Below are positions 7,742-15,923 of a stretch of 19,502 bases of DNA, in pieces. Within the stretch, counting starts at the first letter, position 1. Every line of letters begins with the position of its first letter. A program made the position numbers and the translations under genes. Below the pieces are notes generated by a model. The model made no database searches, had not been told where the DNA came from, and saw only the letters and a list, made by a program, of their open reading frames with translations. The DNA is from CAYJAD01 sp964372165 (GTDB lineage Bacteria; Desulfobacterota; Desulfovibrionia; Desulfovibrionales; Desulfovibrionaceae), in NCBI GenBank assembly GCA_964372165.1, contig CAYJPT010000032.1:1-19502 (forward strand), read 5' to 3'.

Positions 7742-7819
7742 TCCTGTACATAAAGTTTTTTCTTTAAACCAAGCTTTTAGCTTAAAGCTCAAAGCTTGGT
7801 TAAAAAGTAATTGTCAGGA
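7742..7819. repeat. Nested inverted repeats after the glycosyltransferase cassette
   Basis: The inner stem is AACCAAGCTTT (7767-7777) with AAAGCTTGGTT (7791-7801), 11 perfect base pairs around a 13-base loop. Outside it, TCCTG (7742-7746) plus ACA pairs with TGT plus CAGGA (7812-7819) with one unpaired base. No T-run follows on either strand, so it is not a standard intrinsic terminator. It may be a 3' UTR stability structure or a small mobile-element relic. Confidence 0.4.
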
Positions 7820-7871
7820 CTTTTGTTTTTTTAGTTACACAAATTGTTTTATTAGACTTCGGCTTAAAAAG

Positions 7872-7919
7872 CTGCCGAAAAAGTATATTTTTGTACTTTT
7901 TCGGCAGTTTGTTTTTTTT
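7872..7919. terminator. Bidirectional intrinsic terminator between convergent genes
   Basis: CTGCCGAAAAAGTA (7872-7885) pairs perfectly with TACTTTTTCGGCAG (7894-7907) around an 8-base loop. On the plus strand it is followed by TTTG and eight T (7908-7919), and on the minus strand by five T from 7866-7870. It ends the glycosyltransferase transcript from the left and the porin transcript from the right. The plus-strand T-run overlaps the porin stop codon. Confidence 0.88.
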
Positions 7920-9210
7920 AGAATGTGTAACTAATAGAGAATGAGTAAATATCTGAACCAACATTACTTGAGTAGCCACCCTCAATGCCACTAACAGCAC
8001 TGATAATACCACTTGACTTTGTGTCGTCATAGTTAGTTGGGTAAATCCATAGATGCATATAGGCTAAATCAACATTCCAATTGCCCCAATTAAATCCAAC
8101 ACCAAGGCTTACAGCATCACGACCATTGGTAGGCATGAGGAAGTCAGCATAATTGGAATTAGTTACAGGTGTTTCATGCCAGTAGCCTGCACGGAGGGTA
8201 AGCCAATCTAGTGGACTGTACTCAACACTTGCGTTGAAATTCCAACCATCATTCCATTCTTTTGGATTTTTTGAGTTAAACTCTGTTGAGGGTGTAAAGA
8301 ACATATTTAATTCTTTAAAGCTTGACCAACGTGTCCACACAGCACCTACTGCAAAGCTTAGATTTTCAATAGGTTTGTATGCAACACCAAAGGCAAGGGA
8401 ATCTGGTAAGTAGATAGTACCATGCACATTTGTATCAAATGCATTGGGAGTATCTGGTAAAGTAGCAGCCTCTTGACGGCCAAAATGTGCAGTTCCATAA
8501 ATATTTTGTGCAACTTGGCTCTTATATGCTATACCAGCAGACCATTGTTCGTTAAACTTAGCATGTACACCAAGGTGGTATCCAACGCCCACACCGGAGC
8601 CTTCAAGAAAGAGTGAGTTATCGTCACCAAGTATTGGAGAACCAAGTGGTGTTTGACCAACAGCTGTTGGAATTTGTGAGCCTTGGTACATGCTCATATA
8701 CATTAGCTCAACACCAAGTGAAACTGAGAACATGTCATTAATTTTGTAAGCAATGGTAGGTACAAAGGACACACTTTGAAGGCCTACAGAATAGACATTA
8801 TATCGTCCCTGCCAGTCTTCTGCAAAGCTGTTGCCTAAGCCAAAGCGACTATAAATACCTGCACCAATCCATATAGAATCATTGAGTTGGTAGCTAAAAT
8901 ATGCATGTGGCGGAACCCATACATGAGGTTTTGTAGAAGTTGTATGGCTTCCAAAACTACCATGGGTGTATATGCTGCCATAAGGTGCAACAAATGAAGC
9001 TCCAGCCATGACATTAAGCCCTGGTAATTGGGTAATACCTGCAGCGTTATAGGACAATGTAGAGACATCATCTGCTCTAGATACCAAACCACCGGCTAGA
9101 CTTAACCCACGCGCACCCCATTCACTCATGGCAAAGCCTTCAGCAAGTGCTGAGCTTGTCATTGAGCAAACCAATAATAAAGCTAAAAGACACGAACGCA
9201 ATTGTAACAT
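7918..9210 (-). CDS. OmpP1/FadL/TodX-family outer membrane transport protein
   Basis: A 430-residue outer membrane beta-barrel of the type that lets long-chain fatty acids or other hydrophobic compounds cross the outer membrane. The first 23 residues are a clear signal peptide (MLQLRSCLLALLL... ending SALA before EGFAM). The mature N-terminus matches the FadL hatch region (GFAMSEWGARGLSLAGG, SRADDVSTLSYNAAGI). The usual NPA of that region reads NAA here. The rest consists of alternating amphipathic strands with many aromatic and glycine residues, and it ends SISYTF, a C-terminal aromatic signature for barrel assembly. AGGAGGA (minus strand, 9221-9215) sits before the ATG. The 209 bases between it and priA, which should hold its promoter, are AT-rich with no clear box seen. 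It is probably transcribed separately. The substrate cannot be told from sequence. Confidence 0.9.
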   Translation of the reverse strand: MLQLRSCLLALLLVCSMTSSALAEGFAMSEWGARGLSLAGGLVSRADDVSTLSYNAAGITQLPGLNVMAGASFVAPYGSIYTHGSFGSHTTSTKPHVWVPPHAYFSYQLNDSIWIGAGIYSRFGLGNSFAEDWQGRYNVYSVGLQSVSFVPTIAYKINDMFSVSLGVELMYMSMYQGSQIPTAVGQTPLGSPILGDDNSLFLEGSGVGVGYHLGVHAKFNEQWSAGIAYKSQVAQNIYGTAHFGRQEAATLPDTPNAFDTNVHGTIYLPDSLAFGVAYKPIENLSFAVGAVWTRWSSFKELNMFFTPSTEFNSKNPKEWNDGWNFNASVEYSPLDWLTLRAGYWHETPVTNSNYADFLMPTNGRDAVSLGVGFNWGNWNVDLAYMHLWIYPTNYDDTKSSGIISAVSGIEGGYSSNVGSDIYSFSISYTF

Positions 9211-9419
9211 ATATTCCTCCTGTTGTTTTGCACAAAATATATGAAAATCAATGATGCCATATAGGCAGAATCTATATTGTTAAGAGAAAATTGAACTTAT
9301 ATGTGTTAACTCGCATAATATATATTAAAGTAAATGATAAATATATACATTTGCGTTGCTGTGAAAATATTTAGTAGCACTTCAAAAAAATAGAGTGACA
9401 CTGCAAACGCAGACTTAGA

Positions 9420-11774
9420 CTAAAGCATATTTATTGGGTCAAGGTCAAGTGAAATTCTTACTTTGCTCTGGTTAATGCTCTCTGCAAGTAAGGCATAAAC
9501 CTGTCGCAAATTATTCCAGTTTTGACCTTTTAGTAAACAATGAAAACGCTTTTGTCCGCGTAATATTGATAATGGGGCAGGGGCAGGACCAAGTGGTATT
9601 ACGTCATACATTTTGCCAAGACGACGTAACTCTGTGCCTATAGTTTGTATAAGTTGTGAGCTATGCTCTAAATTGCGCTCAAAACTTATGCGAATTAAAG
9701 CAAGTAATACAAAAGGCGGATAATTACGTTTTGCCCGTCTAGCTAATTCTTCTTGGTAAAAACCTTCAAAGTCAGCGTTTTGTAAGTATTTCCAGCAATA
9801 ATGATTTTTATCCCTAGTTTGAATTAATACGGATCCTGGTTTTATGCCACGCCCTGCACGTCCTGCTGATTGTAATAAAAGTTGGAATGTACGTTCTGCA
9901 GCACGGTAGTCAGGTAAGTTAAGCCCTACATCGGCATCAGCAATTAAGGCTAAAGTGACGTTTGGAAAATGGTGACCTTTGGAGAGCATTTGTGTGCCTA
10001 CAAGAATTTGTGCCTCTTCACGGGCAAAGCTTTCTAAAATTCCCTCGACTTGCCCTTGGCGTCTTGTACTGTCACGGTCTAGACGAAGTACTTTTCCCGG
10101 AGCAAAATTATTTATATATTCAGCTAGTTTTTCCGTTCCATCACCCATAGGTAAATAGTGCATACCCTTACAGTTGGAGCAAATAATGGGGAATGTAACA
10201 TTATATCCGCAATAATGGCATACTAATTTTTCTTGTTGTTTATGGTAGGTGAGTGCAATTTCGCATTGTGGGCAACGGGCAGTTTGACTGCAGTCAAGAC
10301 AGTACATAAGTGGAGCATAGCCGCGTCTATTAAGCAATATAACTGCTTGCTCTCCACGAGCCAAGGTTTCTTTGAGAGCCACTTCACTTTCATGAGCTAA
10401 GATGCCACCAGAACCAGCTTGATTGCTAATGTCAATTAATTTAATGCTTGGCAAAGTTCCACCACCTACACGTGCTGGAAGAGTTTGTGTTGCCAATCCT
10501 TTTTCTTTAGAGGCATAAAAAGTTTTTATATCAGGAGTTGCAGATCCAAGTAATAATAAACCTTTTTGCTGACTTATGCGAAACCATGCGACTTCTTTAG
10601 CATGATAGTTGAGTTTTTCATCTTGCTTATAGGATGTATCATGTTCTTCATCAAGAATAATTGCACCAAGATTCGGTAGGGGTAAAAACAAAGCTGAACG
10701 CGTACCTACAATAATGCAAGGTTGGGTACGTTTAGCAAGCATCCTAAATAATTGTTCTCGCTTTGGTGCACTTTGATAGCCATGGTATAAAAAAATAGGC
10801 AAATGAGGTAATGCTAACATGGCGTCACGTTTAAGTTTTAAGGCTAATGCTACTTCAGGCGCAAGTAATAAAATAGATTGATTTTTTTCAAAGCAAATTT
10901 TTGCAAGTTCAAGGTAAATGGCTGTTTTGCCACTACCAGTTACTCCAAATAATAAATGACTATGTGCTTTGTTAGTAATTAGGCTTGCATTTAAAGTATC
11001 AATGGCTTGCTGTTGGGCTGGTGAGAATTCAAAACTTAATGGAGGCGGAGGGAGTAAGTCTTGGCCATCGTTATCAGTATCATCAATGTTGCTTGCTTGC
11101 AGTGCGACATGACCATGCTTTATAAGGCTTGTAAGAGCACTTGCACTCTGCACACCTAAGGCGTGACTGAGCATGCGTCTAGTAACACTGCCCTTTTCAA
11201 ATAAATAATCTAAAATAGCAATTTGCCGTTTGGCAAGTGGTCTAACAGGCCAAGGTGGATCTACACAAAGAGTACAAAGTTCAGTGCTTGCCGCATCATG
11301 GCTTGGCTCTAATAACTCCGCTTGACCGGACAATAACAGTTTTGCCAATTCATGTTTTTCTTCATGGCTTAAAGCACAAATAGATTTTAATGAGTGTATC
11401 CTTGGTTTTCCTGCATAAAAGTGACGTAACTTAACATGATTAATGCGTAAACCTTGAGGCAATACATAACCTAAAATTTCACCTATAGAGCGATATTGAC
11501 GTAAAGCTAGTTGCTTTATTATGTCCATATATTCCACACTTAAAAGCTGTGTGGCTTCTAACGGCCAAGCTATGGATTTGATTTGAATATTTTGTGGTAA
11601 GCTGTTGTTAGTGCATGCTTCAATAACAACAGCAGCGCGCAAGCTTTTACCTAATGGCACAGCTACCCTTAGCCCGCATTGAAAGAAAGCTTGTGCATCT
11701 TTAGGCCACCACATTGGAATTTCATATGTTAAAGTACTAAAAGGAGGGCTTAAAAGAGCAACGCTGTAATACAT
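9420..11774 (-). CDS. priA: Primosomal protein N' (PriA), replication restart helicase
   Basis: PriA recognises stalled fork structures and reloads the replicative helicase. The 784-residue product is in the usual size range. It begins with the DNA-binding N-terminal domain (YYSVALLSPPFSTLTYEIP). The superfamily 2 helicase core follows, with Walker A GVTGSGKT (277-284), DEEH (375-378), LLGSATPD (motif III) and a late motif with QSAGRAGRG. Between the helicase lobes are four cysteine pairs (CLDC, CPQC, CHYC, CSNC) that bind two zinc ions. The first helicase motifs come about 50 residues later than in the E. coli protein (from memory), with an acidic insert near NIDDTDNDGQD. The ATG at 11774 has no clear ribosome binding site, so the exact start is less sure. 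It is last in the minus-strand cluster, separated from galU by a hairpin. Confidence 0.95.
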   Translation of the reverse strand: MYYSVALLSPPFSTLTYEIPMWWPKDAQAFFQCGLRVAVPLGKSLRAAVVIEACTNNSLPQNIQIKSIAWPLEATQLLSVEYMDIIKQLALRQYRSIGEILGYVLPQGLRINHVKLRHFYAGKPRIHSLKSICALSHEEKHELAKLLLSGQAELLEPSHDAASTELCTLCVDPPWPVRPLAKRQIAILDYLFEKGSVTRRMLSHALGVQSASALTSLIKHGHVALQASNIDDTDNDGQDLLPPPPLSFEFSPAQQQAIDTLNASLITNKAHSHLLFGVTGSGKTAIYLELAKICFEKNQSILLLAPEVALALKLKRDAMLALPHLPIFLYHGYQSAPKREQLFRMLAKRTQPCIIVGTRSALFLPLPNLGAIILDEEHDTSYKQDEKLNYHAKEVAWFRISQQKGLLLLGSATPDIKTFYASKEKGLATQTLPARVGGGTLPSIKLIDISNQAGSGGILAHESEVALKETLARGEQAVILLNRRGYAPLMYCLDCSQTARCPQCEIALTYHKQQEKLVCHYCGYNVTFPIICSNCKGMHYLPMGDGTEKLAEYINNFAPGKVLRLDRDSTRRQGQVEGILESFAREEAQILVGTQMLSKGHHFPNVTLALIADADVGLNLPDYRAAERTFQLLLQSAGRAGRGIKPGSVLIQTRDKNHYCWKYLQNADFEGFYQEELARRAKRNYPPFVLLALIRISFERNLEHSSQLIQTIGTELRRLGKMYDVIPLGPAPAPLSILRGQKRFHCLLKGQNWNNLRQVYALLAESINQSKVRISLDLDPINML

Positions 11775-11828
11775 GGGATATGCTTTTGCAAAAGGTTAAC
11801 GTGCCAAGGCTTGAAAAAAATTGTATGA

Positions 11829-11874
11829 AAAATTGCCAGAAAATTGTGTCCTACACTTTATTTCTGGCAATTTT
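11829..11874 (-). terminator. Probable intrinsic terminator after galU
   Basis: AAAATTGCCAGAAA (11829-11842) pairs with TTTCTGGCAATTTT (11861-11874) in 14 perfect pairs, and GTGT/ACAC can pair inside the loop. Read on the minus strand, the stem ends in a short T-run (TTTTT, then C). It should stop or attenuate transcription from galU into priA. A second, AT-rich hairpin (ATATAAAGA 11884-11892, TCTTTATAT 11898-11906) lies directly after the galU stop. The T-run is short, so read-through to priA is plausible. Confidence 0.6.
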
Positions 11875-11921
11875 ACTGCATTTATATAAAGAAAAAATCT
11901 TTATATTGTAGAAAGTATTGT

Positions 11922-12794
11922 TTACTTGAATTGCAAAATATTTTTTAGAAGTCCTAATAAGTCATAGCGTAAGTCTTCGTCTTGAATAGCAAAGTATACG
12001 TTTGCTGTAAGATATTCTGCCCAGTCACCAGCATCAAAACGTCGCCCTGACATTTTAACAGCTAACATGCCTTTATCTTTTGCTAAGGCTTGTAGTGCAT
12101 CTGTTAATTGTAATTCTCCGCCATGACCTGGAGTAAGACTTTCAATATATTCAAAAATGTCAGGAGTTAATACATATCGCCCTACAATTGCAAGACGTGA
12201 TGGTGCTTTATCTTGAGCTGGTTTTTCTACCATATCATTAATGCGATACACACCGGTAGCTATTTCAGTGCCATCAATAATTCCATAACGGTCAACCTTA
12301 TCTTGTGGAACTTCCATTACACCAATAACAGGCATTTTTTCAGCTTTTGCAACGGCAATAAGTTGTTGAATGCCGGGTATTCCACCAAACATTAGGTCAT
12401 CACCAACCATTACTGCAAAAGGCTCATCACGCACTAATTCTTTAGCGCAAAGCACAGCATGTCCAAGCCCCAATTGTTTCTTTTGGCGAACGGACATAAT
12501 ATTTACCATTTCAGCAACTTCACGTACCATTTGAAGTTTATCTGTTTTTCCAGCTCTTTCCAGTACGCCTTCTAGCTGTAAGTTATAATCAAAGTGGTCT
12601 TCAATTAGGCTTTTTTCTTTGTTTGTAACAAAGACTACGTCTTCAATGCCTGCCTTGATAGCCTCTTCAACTACATATTGAATTACTGGCTTATTGTAGA
12701 TGGGGAGCATCTCTTTTGGGATGTTCTTACTTGCAGGTAAGGAGCGAGTACCCCAACCAGCTACTGGTATAACGACTTTACGCAGTTCATTCAT
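11922..12794 (-). CDS. galU: UTP-glucose-1-phosphate uridylyltransferase
   Basis: Makes UDP-glucose from UTP and glucose 1-phosphate in the cytoplasm, a donor for lipopolysaccharide and other glycans. The nucleotide-binding signature is near the N-terminus (VAGWGTRSLPASK, with GWGTR at 13-17), followed by PKEMLP. VGDDLM holds the metal-binding acidic residue, and MVEKP and RYVLTPDIFEYI are typical sugar-binding-side motifs. At 290 residues it is the usual GalU length. AAAGGT lies just before the ATG. It starts 24 bases after glmM, so the two are very likely co-transcribed, giving one transcript that supplies both the UDP-GlcNAc precursor and UDP-glucose. Assignment is firm. Confidence 0.95.
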   Translation of the reverse strand: MNELRKVVIPVAGWGTRSLPASKNIPKEMLPIYNKPVIQYVVEEAIKAGIEDVVFVTNKEKSLIEDHFDYNLQLEGVLERAGKTDKLQMVREVAEMVNIMSVRQKKQLGLGHAVLCAKELVRDEPFAVMVGDDLMFGGIPGIQQLIAVAKAEKMPVIGVMEVPQDKVDRYGIIDGTEIATGVYRINDMVEKPAQDKAPSRLAIVGRYVLTPDIFEYIESLTPGHGGELQLTDALQALAKDKGMLAVKMSGRRFDAGDWAEYLTANVYFAIQDEDLRYDLLGLLKNILQFK

Positions 12795-12818
12795 TTAATT
12801 ACCTTTTACTAACAAAAA

Positions 12819-14168
12819 TTAACAAAGTGCATTTTGCACACATTCGGCCAATTCTTGCGCATAGTTACGCACCTTGGCACGATCTTCTCCTTCAACCATA
12901 ATACGGCACAATGATTCTGTACCAGAATAGCGCAAAAGAACTCGACCTCGTCCTTTTAATTCTTTTTGAATACTTTTCATAGCTTTATTAACGCTTGGAA
13001 TTTCTTCAAATGGAATTTTTTTACTTACACGCACATTAATTAGCTCTTGTGGAAATGGAGTTAGCAAGTTTGTAAGCTCTGAAAGTGGGCGCTCTTTTTC
13101 ACGCATATATCTTAAAATCTGTAAAGCGGCAAGTAGTCCGTCGCCTGTAGTGCTATATTGTCTGAATATAATATGGCCTGATTGTTCGCCACCCAGCATA
13201 GCATTTGTTTTACGCATAGTTTCCATAACATATCTATCACCAACATCAGTGCGTAATAGTGTACCTTTGCGATCTTTCATAAAAATTTCTAAGGCCATAT
13301 TGCTCATAACTGTTGCAACTAACGTGTTTTTACTTAGCTCTTTACGCTCCATCATAGCAGATGCACAAAGTGCCATAATTTGATCGCCATCTAAAATCGT
13401 ACCTTTTTCATCAACAACAATTAGGCGATCTGCATCCCCATCAAGGGCTATGCCAATATCTGCTCGTAATTCACGCACCTTATCAGCAACATGTTGAGGG
13501 TATAATGATCCACAGTTGTCATTTATATTTAGTCCATTTGGATCGGTATTAAGCTTAATAACATCGGCACCTAACTCTTGTAAGGCTAAAGGAGCAACTT
13601 TGTAACTTGCCCCATGCGCACAGTCAATAACAATACGCAAGCCATCTAAGGTTAAATGCTGCGGAAAGCAGTTTTTTGTATAAACGATATATCTTCCACC
13701 TGCATCTAATACCTTTGTGGCACGTCCCACATTGTCTGATGTTGGATAAGGCCACTCAGTAACTGTTAATACCATTTCGGATATTTCGTCTTCTAATTCG
13801 TCAGGTAGCTTAAAACCTTGGGCATCAAAAAATTTGATACCATTATCTACATATGGATTATGCGATGCCGAAATTACAATACCGAAATCAGCTCGCATAC
13901 TACGTGTTAAAAATGAAATAGCAGGAGTAGGAAGGGGGCCAGTTAAGATGACATGCATTCCGGCAGCGCAAAGGCCTGACGTTAAAGCATTTTCAAAAAT
14001 ATACCCAGAAAGCCTAGTGTCTTTTCCAATAACAACTCTATGCTTATGATTACCACGGCGAAAGCAAATACCGGCAGCTAAGCCTAGGCGCAAAGCTACC
14101 TCAGCTGTCATGGGATATGTATTGACAAGTCCACGAATGCCGTCGGTCCCAAAAAGCCGTGTTTGCAT
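12819..14168 (-). CDS. glmM: Phosphoglucosamine mutase
   Basis: Converts glucosamine 6-phosphate to glucosamine 1-phosphate, feeding UDP-GlcNAc for peptidoglycan and lipopolysaccharide. The 449-residue product begins LFGTDGIRG as expected. The phosphoserine loop is ISASHNP with the catalytic serine at S102, the metal-binding loop is DGDADR at 243-248, the sugar-recognition loop is GGEQSGH, and the C-terminal phosphate-binding loop is RYSGTES. AGGAGAG sits three bases before the ATG. It follows ybbR after 95 bases containing a hairpin. In other bacteria CdaA, CdaR and GlmM form a complex in which GlmM lowers cyclase activity; the gene order here fits that partnership. Confidence 0.96.
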   Translation of the reverse strand: MQTRLFGTDGIRGLVNTYPMTAEVALRLGLAAGICFRRGNHKHRVVIGKDTRLSGYIFENALTSGLCAAGMHVILTGPLPTPAISFLTRSMRADFGIVISASHNPYVDNGIKFFDAQGFKLPDELEDEISEMVLTVTEWPYPTSDNVGRATKVLDAGGRYIVYTKNCFPQHLTLDGLRIVIDCAHGASYKVAPLALQELGADVIKLNTDPNGLNINDNCGSLYPQHVADKVRELRADIGIALDGDADRLIVVDEKGTILDGDQIMALCASAMMERKELSKNTLVATVMSNMALEIFMKDRKGTLLRTDVGDRYVMETMRKTNAMLGGEQSGHIIFRQYSTTGDGLLAALQILRYMREKERPLSELTNLLTPFPQELINVRVSKKIPFEEIPSVNKAMKSIQKELKGRGRVLLRYSGTESLCRIMVEGEDRAKVRNYAQELAECVQNALC

Positions 14169-14223
14169 AAACTCTCCTAATTCTGTTTACAAAGCTTAGA
14201 TTTTTGCATCATTAATAAGTCCT

Positions 14224-14256
14224 ATGTTGAAAAACTTTTATACTGTTTTTCAACAT
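14224..14256. repeat. Hairpin between ybbR and glmM
   Basis: ATGTTGAAAAAC (14224-14235) pairs perfectly with GTTTTTCAACAT (14245-14256) around a 9-base loop. It is the only substantial gap in the ftsH-to-galU run. No T-run follows on the minus strand (AGGACTTATT), so complete termination is unlikely. An RNA-processing or stability element that sets glmM-galU level apart from the upstream genes is a reasonable guess. Confidence 0.5.
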
Positions 14257-14263
14257 CCGTCGA

Positions 14264-15184
14264 CTATTTTAATCTTTTTACCTTAATAAATTTAGGTAGC
14301 TCATTTATTAAGGTCATTCCTTCCGGTAAAACTATATGTAGCGGAACCATAGCACTACTTTCAATATCCATTAATGGAGGGGTGATGCTTAACACCATAC
14401 CATGCAAAAAACTTGAATTATTTGCCAGTAATTCCGGTACTTCTACTTGCACATCAATGATATCTGGTTCAATGCTATAGTTCTGCGGTGTATTTGATCC
14501 AATGCGAACTTTTCGCTCTAAGTTTAAGGTTTTACGTTCACTAAGTACTGTATAACTGACCGTAACATGTGTTGGTGTAGCAGTAACATATGACTGTGGA
14601 ATATATAAAATCTCTTTATGACTGTGAGGGCCAGGATTGCTATTTGGATTGATACGAATTTGTAGAGGGATACTATCAATATGCTTAATAGTTTCATTTG
14701 GCCCACGTATGAGTACATTGCTTGGCGTAATACTTAAATCCTCTATCGCAATATTTGAAGTTGTACCTGATGCAGCAATATTTGGTTGAATTTTAACATT
14801 ACGTTCTTGCAATGTGTCGGCTACAATAACTACACGCGAAGGTGTAATATCGTGTATATCAAAGGCTCTTAAATTTTTATTTTGTAAATTAGGAAATGGT
14901 ATAATATTTTTACCTTTTCTTATATTAGATAGGTCTATTACATGTACTCGTGAGCTGACTGGTAAGTCGCGCAACAGTGCCTCAGGACCACGTAAGCGTA
15001 CCTTAATGTTATGCAGTAAACCTTCAGTAACAATGAGATCTTTAGGAATATTTTTGTATTCAACTTGAACATCTAATTGTACATCAACTGTTTCATCTAT
15101 CACAACCACATACCATAAAGTTGAAGCCATCACAAAAGAAAGTAACAGTACACGAAAATTGATATTTAAAATTCTAGAGAGCAT
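14264..15184 (-). CDS. ybbR: YbbR-domain protein, CdaA partner (CdaR-like)
   Basis: A 306-residue membrane-anchored protein. The N-terminus has one transmembrane segment (about residues 10-30, VLLLSFVMASTLWYVVVI) and the rest should lie in the periplasm. The outer part reads as three successive YbbR-like beta domains (about residues 36-120, 125-212 and 215-303), with the typical VDVQLDVQVEYKNIP start and repeated stretches ending in V-rich strands. In other bacteria the YbbR protein CdaR binds CdaA and modulates c-di-AMP synthesis. Its ATG overlaps the last 11 bases of cdaA, indicating coupled translation. YbbR sequences are poorly conserved, so the assignment rests on the TM topology, repeat pattern and position. 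Confidence 0.85.
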   Translation of the reverse strand: MLSRILNINFRVLLLSFVMASTLWYVVVIDETVDVQLDVQVEYKNIPKDLIVTEGLLHNIKVRLRGPEALLRDLPVSSRVHVIDLSNIRKGKNIIPFPNLQNKNLRAFDIHDITPSRVVIVADTLQERNVKIQPNIAASGTTSNIAIEDLSITPSNVLIRGPNETIKHIDSIPLQIRINPNSNPGPHSHKEILYIPQSYVTATPTHVTVSYTVLSERKTLNLERKVRIGSNTPQNYSIEPDIIDVQVEVPELLANNSSFLHGMVLSITPPLMDIESSAMVPLHIVLPEGMTLINELPKFIKVKRLK

Positions 15185-15923
15185 CGGCTATGACCTGCTT
15201 GAGTTTGTCACCGCACAGTGGTGGTGTGAGTGCACCATTTTGAGCAACCACCATTTCGCCCCTTTCTTCTGAAACAATAATGGCAATTGCGTCTGATTCC
15301 ATAGTAATACCAAGGCCAGCTCTATGGCGCGTACCAAATTCATGATTTTGTACTAAAGCTAGAGGTAGAATGCAAGATGCAGCCATAATTCTGCCTTTGC
15401 TAATTATCACTGCTCCATCATGTAGGGTAGAGTTAGGATAAAAGATGCTGGTGAGTAGCTCACGCGAAAGACGTGCATCAATACGTATACCATCACGACG
15501 CACAGTGTCGCCAAGAGGAACAGAACGCTCAAGCACTATTAATGCACCTATATGTGCCTGAGACATGCTAACACAAGCACCAACAAGCTCATCCACTGCA
15601 TCTCGCCTTAAAGCAGAACGTCGCCAAAAATAGCGTGCACCCATTTCACCAAGACCTTGGCGAATGTCTTTTTGAAAAAGTACTATAACTACTAGCAATA
15701 ATGAGCCAACAATATTTTGCAAAAGCCACGTAGTTGAGTATAAACCAAGGTTAATTGATAGCATGTAAAGGCACATAATAAGGCCAAGGCCTAGCAAAAC
15801 TGCTAGGCCTTGAGTCCCTTTAAGCATTTGTATTGATTTGTATAATAAAAATGTGATTAATAAAATATCTAAACCATCACGCCAGTCAAAACCTATTGGA
15901 AGTAATTCAATTATTGTTTCCAT
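15174..15923 (-). CDS. cdaA: Diadenylate cyclase CdaA
   Basis: Makes cyclic di-AMP from two ATP. The 249-residue product has three N-terminal transmembrane segments (about residues 15-100, including LLITFLLYKSI, GLAVLLGLGLIMCLYML and IVGSLLLVVIVLF) and a cytoplasmic DisA_N domain. Its catalytic motifs are intact: D169-G-A171 (LHDGAVII) and R199-H-R201 (GTRHRAGLG), followed by AIIVSEERG. AAAGG precedes the ATG. The start overlaps the folP end by 13 bases and the end overlaps ybbR by 11. The set cdaA-ybbR-glmM matches the c-di-AMP module best studied in Gram-positive bacteria. No c-di-AMP phosphodiesterase or receptor gene is in the window. Confidence 0.94.
   Translation of the reverse strand: METIIELLPIGFDWRDGLDILLITFLLYKSIQMLKGTQGLAVLLGLGLIMCLYMLSINLGLYSTTWLLQNIVGSLLLVVIVLFQKDIRQGLGEMGARYFWRRSALRRDAVDELVGACVSMSQAHIGALIVLERSVPLGDTVRRDGIRIDARLSRELLTSIFYPNSTLHDGAVIISKGRIMAASCILPLALVQNHEFGTRHRAGLGITMESDAIAIIVSEERGEMVVAQNGALTPPLCGDKLKQVIADAL

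Noticed and set aside
7800..8030. 76-codon minus-strand frame overlapping the end of the porin gene
   Set aside because: It overlaps the porin C-terminus in another frame and runs through the terminator; composition is unlike a real protein.
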